Below are positions 34,700-38,415 of a DNA stretch of 38,415 nucleotides, one piece after another. Within the stretch, counting starts at the first letter, position 1, and each line of letters opens with the position of its first letter. The translations under genes were made by a program, and so were the position numbers. This DNA is from an uncultured Oscillospiraceae bacterium (GTDB lineage: Bacteria; Bacillota; Clostridia; Oscillospirales; Ruminococcaceae). The stretch covers positions 1-38,415 of the forward strand of contig CAKSEO010000026.1 in assembly GCA_934446565.1 (NCBI GenBank), in the 5' to 3' direction. The notes below the pieces were generated by a model, which saw only the letters and a program-made list of their open reading frames with translations, did no database searches and was not told where the DNA came from.

Positions 34700-34963
34700 A
34701 TGAAAATAAAGGACGGATTCATGCTGCGAAAAGTCGGAGGACAGTACGTCGTGGTGGCGCTTGGCGAGGCGAGCCGCAGCTTCAATGGGATAATCAGGCT
34801 CAACGATACGGGAAAGCTCCTGTGGGAGCAGCTTTCCGCCGACAGATCCGAGGAGCAGCTCTGCGAAGCGCTTCTCGCAGAATACGACGTGAAACCGGAG
34901 CAGGCGCGTACAGACGTCGCGGAATTCGTGCAGACGCTCAGGAAGGCGGCGCTCCTTGCCTGA
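34700..34963 (+). CDS. PqqD-family peptide recognition protein
   Basis: 87 residues from the ATG at 34700, seven bases after AAAAGGAG. The sequence MKIKDGFMLRKVGGQYVVVA followed by FNGIIRLNDTGKLLWEQL and the helical end (VAEFVQTLRKAALL) is the compact PqqD winged-helix fold. That fold serves as the RiPP recognition element and binds the leader of a precursor peptide. It resembles the B1 proteins of lasso clusters. Translation is coupled to the next gene, whose start lies inside its end. Confidence 0.88.
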   Translation: MKIKDGFMLRKVGGQYVVVALGEASRSFNGIIRLNDTGKLLWEQLSADRSEEQLCEALLAEYDVKPEQARTDVAEFVQTLRKAALLA

Positions 34964-35396
34964 GGAACGCTTCCGCCTTGCGGACTACGCCGACACGATA
35001 CGCGCGGTTCTTGACAGCGGCGGAGAATTCACACTGTTCCCGCGCGGAACAAGCATGCTCCCGCTGATCGTTGAGGGACGCGACAGCGTTACACTGGAAA
35101 AACGCCGGGTCGAGCCCGGAGACATCGCTTTCTATCAGCGGAGCGACGGCTCGTTCATACTCCATCGGGTGATAGGCGCATGCGGAGATACGTTCACTAT
35201 GTGCGGCGACAATCAGCTTTCCCCGGAGTATGGTATCCGAACGCAGCAGATCATAGCCGCCGTAAAATATGTTACCCGCCGCGGAAAGCGCGTTGATAAC
35301 GGCTGCCTCGGATACAGGGTATACCTGCTGCTGTGGAGGAGCTTCTTTATTCGCAGAGTTTATTTCAGGCTTCGGAGGATATTTCATGGGGCTTAA
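34956..35396 (+). CDS. S24/S26-family peptidase (Ser/His signal-peptidase-like)
   Basis: 146 residues from TTG at 34956, with AGGAAGG nine bases upstream, overlapping the PqqD stop by eight bases. FPRGTSMLPLI holds the nucleophile Ser33. VEPGDIAFYQ and FILHRVIGACGD supply His70 where type I bacterial enzymes have Lys, as in SipW/ER-type signal peptidases. There is no N-terminal membrane span; a hydrophobic-basic C-terminal stretch (VYLLLWRSFFIRR) may bind the membrane. It probably cleaves the leader of the exported peptide, filling the place of the C39 or B2 protease missing here. It overlaps the exporter gene by 11 bases. Confidence 0.82.
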   Translation: MPEERFRLADYADTIRAVLDSGGEFTLFPRGTSMLPLIVEGRDSVTLEKRRVEPGDIAFYQRSDGSFILHRVIGACGDTFTMCGDNQLSPEYGIRTQQIIAAVKYVTRRGKRVDNGCLGYRVYLLLWRSFFIRRVYFRLRRIFHGA

Positions 35397-37044
35397 AACA
35401 TCTGACCGCACTGCGCTCCGCTGGCTGATCGGCCGTACCAGAGGAAACCGCTCCGCACTAGCTGCAATTATAGCCGGAAACGCTGTATTCGCCGCGTCGG
35501 GAGCATTTTTCGCACTGTTCTGCCGCGGCGTTATCGACAGCGCGGTCGCAGGCGACAAAAACGGCATACATAAATATGCGCTTCTTCTTGCGGGAACAGT
35601 CCTGATACAGCTGATACTCAGACTCGTCTGCAACTGGCTTTCCGAAAAAATACGCGCCGATATAGAATGCAGGCTCCGCCAGGAGCTTTTTGGCTCACTT
35701 ATTTCGGCTGATATCGGCAAATTATCACATTATCATACCGCAGAGCTGCTCAACCGGCTGTTTTCAGATGTAAGAATTTGCTCTGAGGGTATCGCGGATA
35801 TCATCCCATCGGCTGTCAATCTGGTTACGCAGCTGCTGTGCGCCGGCGCACTGATGATATTCCTACAGCCGTGGTTCGCCGCAGTGTTCGCTGCCGCCGG
35901 GATACTGATGTTCGCCGCGCTCAGCCTGTTCCGCAGCCGTCTGAAAGGGCTGCACAAACAGGTACAGGAAAAAGAGGGAAAGGTGCGCGCCCTTATCCAG
36001 GAGACTCTATCCAATCAGCTAGTCGTTCGTGGATTCAGAGCTGAACGGTCGATACTTGCAAAGAACGACCAGAATCAGCGCCAGCACTACCGTCTGCGGA
36101 TGAAACGCCGCGCCCTTGGGATAACGGCTGGAGCCGGGTTCGGTCTGATATTCCAGGCAGGATATGTTCTCGCACTGATCTGGGGAAGCTTCGGGATATT
36201 CTCCGGAACGATGAGCTACGGAACTCTTACAGCCGTTCTACAGCTTGTGAACCAGATACAATCGCCGTTTGCCGGGCTATCGTCGCTTCTTCCGCAGTAT
36301 TATTCCGCGACGGCTTCGGCAGAACGCCTCATCGAACTTCAGCAGCTTCCACAGGAGCGTCCCGCTGTATCACCCCTGAAAAGCGGGGACTTTACCGAAC
36401 TTCGTATCAGCGGAGTAGAATTTTCCTACAGCGGCGCAAATATCCTCAAAAGGGCTGACATGACCATAAATAAAGGCGATATCGCCGCGCTGACTGGTAT
36501 CTCCGGCGGCGGAAAAACTACGCTGTTCAAACTCATACTGGGAGCCTACAAGCCGCAGGCGGGCAGTATAACGGTCTGCGCCGGCTCTGAGGAACGCTCC
36601 CCCGGCTGTGACACGCGGAATCTGTTCGCCTATGTCCCGCAGGGAAACTGCCTGTTCTCCGGGACAATACGCGAGAACATCGCATTTGCCCTCCCGGCGG
36701 ACGACAAAAGGATAATGAACGCCGCCCGTACAGCATGCGCCGAAGATTTTATACGGCAGCTTCCAGACGGGCTTGATACGACGATAGGCGAAAACGGCTC
36801 CGGTATCTCGGAGGGGCAGGCGCAGCGTATCGCGATCGCCAGAGCGCTGTACAGCGGCGCGGGATTCCTGCTGCTGGACGAATCCACATCCGCGCTGGAC
36901 GCCGAAACAGAATCCAGATTATTAAAGAATATCTATGCGCTGGACGGAAAAACCGTGCTGATAGTCACGCATCGGCCTGCCGCGCTGGAGATATGCTCCC
37001 GAAAATTCACGCTGAAGGACGGTGTAATCAATGAGCGAAGCTGA
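35386..37044 (+). CDS. ABC exporter with fused membrane and ATPase domains
   Basis: 552 residues from the ATG at 35386, which has GGAGG at good distance; the longer upstream frame lacks a site and overlaps the peptidase. The transmembrane domain (about 20-310) has six hydrophobic stretches. The nucleotide-binding domain has Walker A GISGGGKTT (about 370), YVPQGNCLFSGTIRENIAF (Q-loop), a signature that reads ISEGQAQRIA instead of LSGGQ, Walker B LLLDESTSALD and H-loop VTHRPA. There is no N-terminal C39 peptidase domain, so the separate S26-like enzyme would do the processing. It is a half-transporter, so a homodimer is expected. It most likely exports the peptide. Confidence 0.92.
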   Translation: MGLKTSDRTALRWLIGRTRGNRSALAAIIAGNAVFAASGAFFALFCRGVIDSAVAGDKNGIHKYALLLAGTVLIQLILRLVCNWLSEKIRADIECRLRQELFGSLISADIGKLSHYHTAELLNRLFSDVRICSEGIADIIPSAVNLVTQLLCAGALMIFLQPWFAAVFAAAGILMFAALSLFRSRLKGLHKQVQEKEGKVRALIQETLSNQLVVRGFRAERSILAKNDQNQRQHYRLRMKRRALGITAGAGFGLIFQAGYVLALIWGSFGIFSGTMSYGTLTAVLQLVNQIQSPFAGLSSLLPQYYSATASAERLIELQQLPQERPAVSPLKSGDFTELRISGVEFSYSGANILKRADMTINKGDIAALTGISGGGKTTLFKLILGAYKPQAGSITVCAGSEERSPGCDTRNLFAYVPQGNCLFSGTIRENIAFALPADDKRIMNAARTACAEDFIRQLPDGLDTTIGENGSGISEGQAQRIAIARALYSGAGFLLLDESTSALDAETESRLLKNIYALDGKTVLIVTHRPAALEICSRKFTLKDGVINERS

Positions 37045-38119
37045 AAACGCCGCATATCTGATCAGCCTGCTACGCTCGCTGCTGGAAAATACGCAGACTC
37101 CTCCCCTGCCTGAAAACTGCTCCCTGGGCGAGCTGATGGAGCTCGCTGAGCGCCACAGCGTCGCCGGAATGGCCTACTACGCGCTGGAAAAGCTGCCGCT
37201 GACCGACCTGGAGATAGATGTCAAGTGGCGGCAGATACGCGACAAGGCGCTTGTAAAAGACCTTACACAGCTGATGGATCTTGAAGTCATCGGCAGATCT
37301 TTCAGCGAAGCCGGGATAAGGTTCCTGCCGCTAAAGGGCAGCATCATCAAGGGGCTGTACCCGCAAAGCGATATGCGCTCAATGTCAGATATAGATATAC
37401 TTATAGACCCGGAAAACGCTGAAAAAGCCAGGGAAATAATGACCGAACTCGGTTATTCCTGCGAGCATTTCGGTTATGATATTCACGATATCTACCACAA
37501 GTCGCCGGTAATGAATGTCGAAATTCACCGAGCGCTTTTCGGCGAGGACGGTCGGGAATTCCAGGAGGTATTTTCCGATCCCTGGAGCAGCTGCACCTCC
37601 AACGGAATGAAATTCAGATTTACGCCTGACGCATTTTTTGCGTATGTGCTGGCTCACGCAGTAAAGCACCTCGAAGAGGGAGGTACTGGGATACGCTCGA
37701 TAATGGACCTGTGGGTGTGCCTGCACTCGGATATGGGGATAGAGCTGAAACGCGCCCTTGCAATTCTGGAGCCATCCGGAAAGAGGGATACAGCAAGGCT
37801 GATGGTGGAGCTGTCCGATGTATGGTTTGGCGGAGTTCCGCACAGCGAAGCTACGATGAATCTTGAGCGGTACATTCTCGGAAGCGGTACATACGGCACG
37901 GTAGAAAACGCCGCCGCAAACCATATAGCACATGCAGGAAAGCTTGGTTATCTTGCAAGGCTGATATTCCCGACATTTGAGCGAATGAAGGAACACTACC
38001 CGGTACTGCGAAAAGCTCCGATACTCCTGCCAGGATGTTGGCTGGTACGATTGTTTACCAAGCCGTTCATCAATCATCGTCAGAATAAAGAGAAGTTGCG
38101 TACTCTGATGAGGAAGTAA
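37031..38119 (+). CDS. Nucleotidyltransferase-family protein (PF14907-like)
   Basis: 362 residues; the ATG at 37031 overlaps the exporter end by 14 bases. The central motif FLPLKGSIIKGLYPQSDMRS followed by DIDILI (Lys102-Gly103, Asp120, Asp122) is the signature of the uncharacterised nucleotidyltransferase family that accompanies lasso and related peptide clusters, where it is thought to add nucleotides or modify a phosphorylated product. HRALFGEDG and the helical rest (ILAHAVKHLEEGG-like) are usual. It is the last gene before the repeat at the right edge. Its substrate here is not known. Confidence 0.87.
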   Translation: MSEAENAAYLISLLRSLLENTQTPPLPENCSLGELMELAERHSVAGMAYYALEKLPLTDLEIDVKWRQIRDKALVKDLTQLMDLEVIGRSFSEAGIRFLPLKGSIIKGLYPQSDMRSMSDIDILIDPENAEKAREIMTELGYSCEHFGYDIHDIYHKSPVMNVEIHRALFGEDGREFQEVFSDPWSSCTSNGMKFRFTPDAFFAYVLAHAVKHLEEGGTGIRSIMDLWVCLHSDMGIELKRALAILEPSGKRDTARLMVELSDVWFGGVPHSEATMNLERYILGSGTYGTVENAAANHIAHAGKLGYLARLIFPTFERMKEHYPVLRKAPILLPGCWLVRLFTKPFINHRQNKEKLRTLMRK

Positions 38120-38135
38120 AGCGTTCCTCCACGCA

Positions 38136-38415
38136 AAACTATAATTTAGGCGGGTAGAATTCGTCTTACTGCAACCCCCAATTGGGAGTCAAGGGGGGCG
38201 CGCCCCCCTTGCAGGTCGAGGGCAGAGCCCTCGTCGCCGTAGGCGAAACCTCCGCGCGGAAGCGCGGTTACTCCGCACGAAGTGCGGCTACTCTGCGCGC
38301 TGGCGCGCAGTAACTCCGTGCGAAGCACGGAATAACGAAAAAAAAGCGCTAAAGGGGTGCAGGGGGAAAACAAGAGTTTTCCCCCGCTGGGCGTAGAACG
38401 CGATATCCTCCAAAA
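38136..38415. repeat. Hairpin-mosaic intergenic repeat, right copy (inverted)
   Basis: This is the reverse complement of the left repeat, in the same order of palindromic modules. It carries one extra hairpin (CCGCAC/GTGCGG, about 38270-38290) that the left copy lacks. Several stems show paired changes: CAAGGGGGG with CGCGCC at the centre instead of ACTAGT, and GAGGGCTCTGCCCTC instead of the GCG centre. The outer palindrome seen at 65-91 begins at the window edge (CCAAAA), so the copy is cut. Confidence 0.85.

Noticed and set aside
30830..38119. A complete lasso peptide cluster
   Set aside because: No Asn-synthetase-like cyclase and no transglutaminase-like B2 protease are encoded in the window; the peptide lacks an evident core with Gly1/Cys1 and a ring-closing Asp/Glu at position 7-9 after a Thr(-2).
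1..38415. CRISPR arrays, tRNA or rRNA genes
   Set aside because: No regularly spaced direct repeats of 25-40 bases, no cloverleaf with TTCGA loop, and no rRNA-like stretches were seen.

Overview
The window looks like chromosomal DNA of a gut-type Clostridia species of the Ruminococcus/Oscillospirales kind. The evidence is the two secreted dockerin proteins, the Sec and lipoprotein signals of Gram-positive style, strong GGAGG ribosome sites with frequent TTG starts, consensus TTGACA-17-TATAAT promoters, and a CXXC-peptide/polyferredoxin/TlpA operon. This assignment is an inference; there is no rRNA or other phylogenetic marker in view.

Layout. Positions 65-350 and 38136-38415 carry the same hairpin-mosaic repeat in opposite orientation, so everything between is bracketed by a long inverted repeat. 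398-3403 (-) is a secreted dockerin protein. 3574-4626 is mobile-element debris: the 3' end of a GH18 gene joined to a gutted serine recombinase. 4982-11974 (+) is a 2330-residue secreted GLUG-repeat/dockerin protein. 12029-13724 holds a second recombinase pseudogene, the 20-codon tail of another copy, and stray transposon ends. 14012-17355 (+) is a run of four genes of unknown function: a lipoprotein, an exported protein and two small proteins. 17617-19551 (-) is a redox operon (CXXC peptide, polyferredoxin, TlpA-like lipoprotein), divergent from a two-component system at 19847-21681 (+), with a 162-bp MITE between them. 21750-23454 (-) is an autoregulated TetR operon with two membrane proteins. 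23877-28985 (+) is a giant flagellin of 1702 residues, convergent with an intact large serine recombinase and its small companion ORF (29030-30741, -).

30830-38119 is the most interesting part. Two divergent operons share a promoter region. The leftward one encodes an 882-residue secreted Ig-like protein, a 56-residue peptide with a YxxP leader-like motif, and an HPr-kinase-like kinase. The rightward one encodes a PqqD-like recognition protein, a Ser/His S24/S26-type peptidase, an ABC exporter and a nucleotidyltransferase. The set resembles the accessory genes of paeninodin-type lasso peptide clusters (kinase, B1, exporter, nucleotidyltransferase) but no cyclase and no B2 protease is visible. 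It is therefore a candidate for a different, poorly described peptide modification and export system. The caveat is that the window ends about 300 bp past the last gene.

Three recombinase loci (two decayed, one intact) each carry the same small upstream ORF. Hybrid att-like sites at 3993, 12151 and 23729 suggest that elements of this family integrated and excised here repeatedly.
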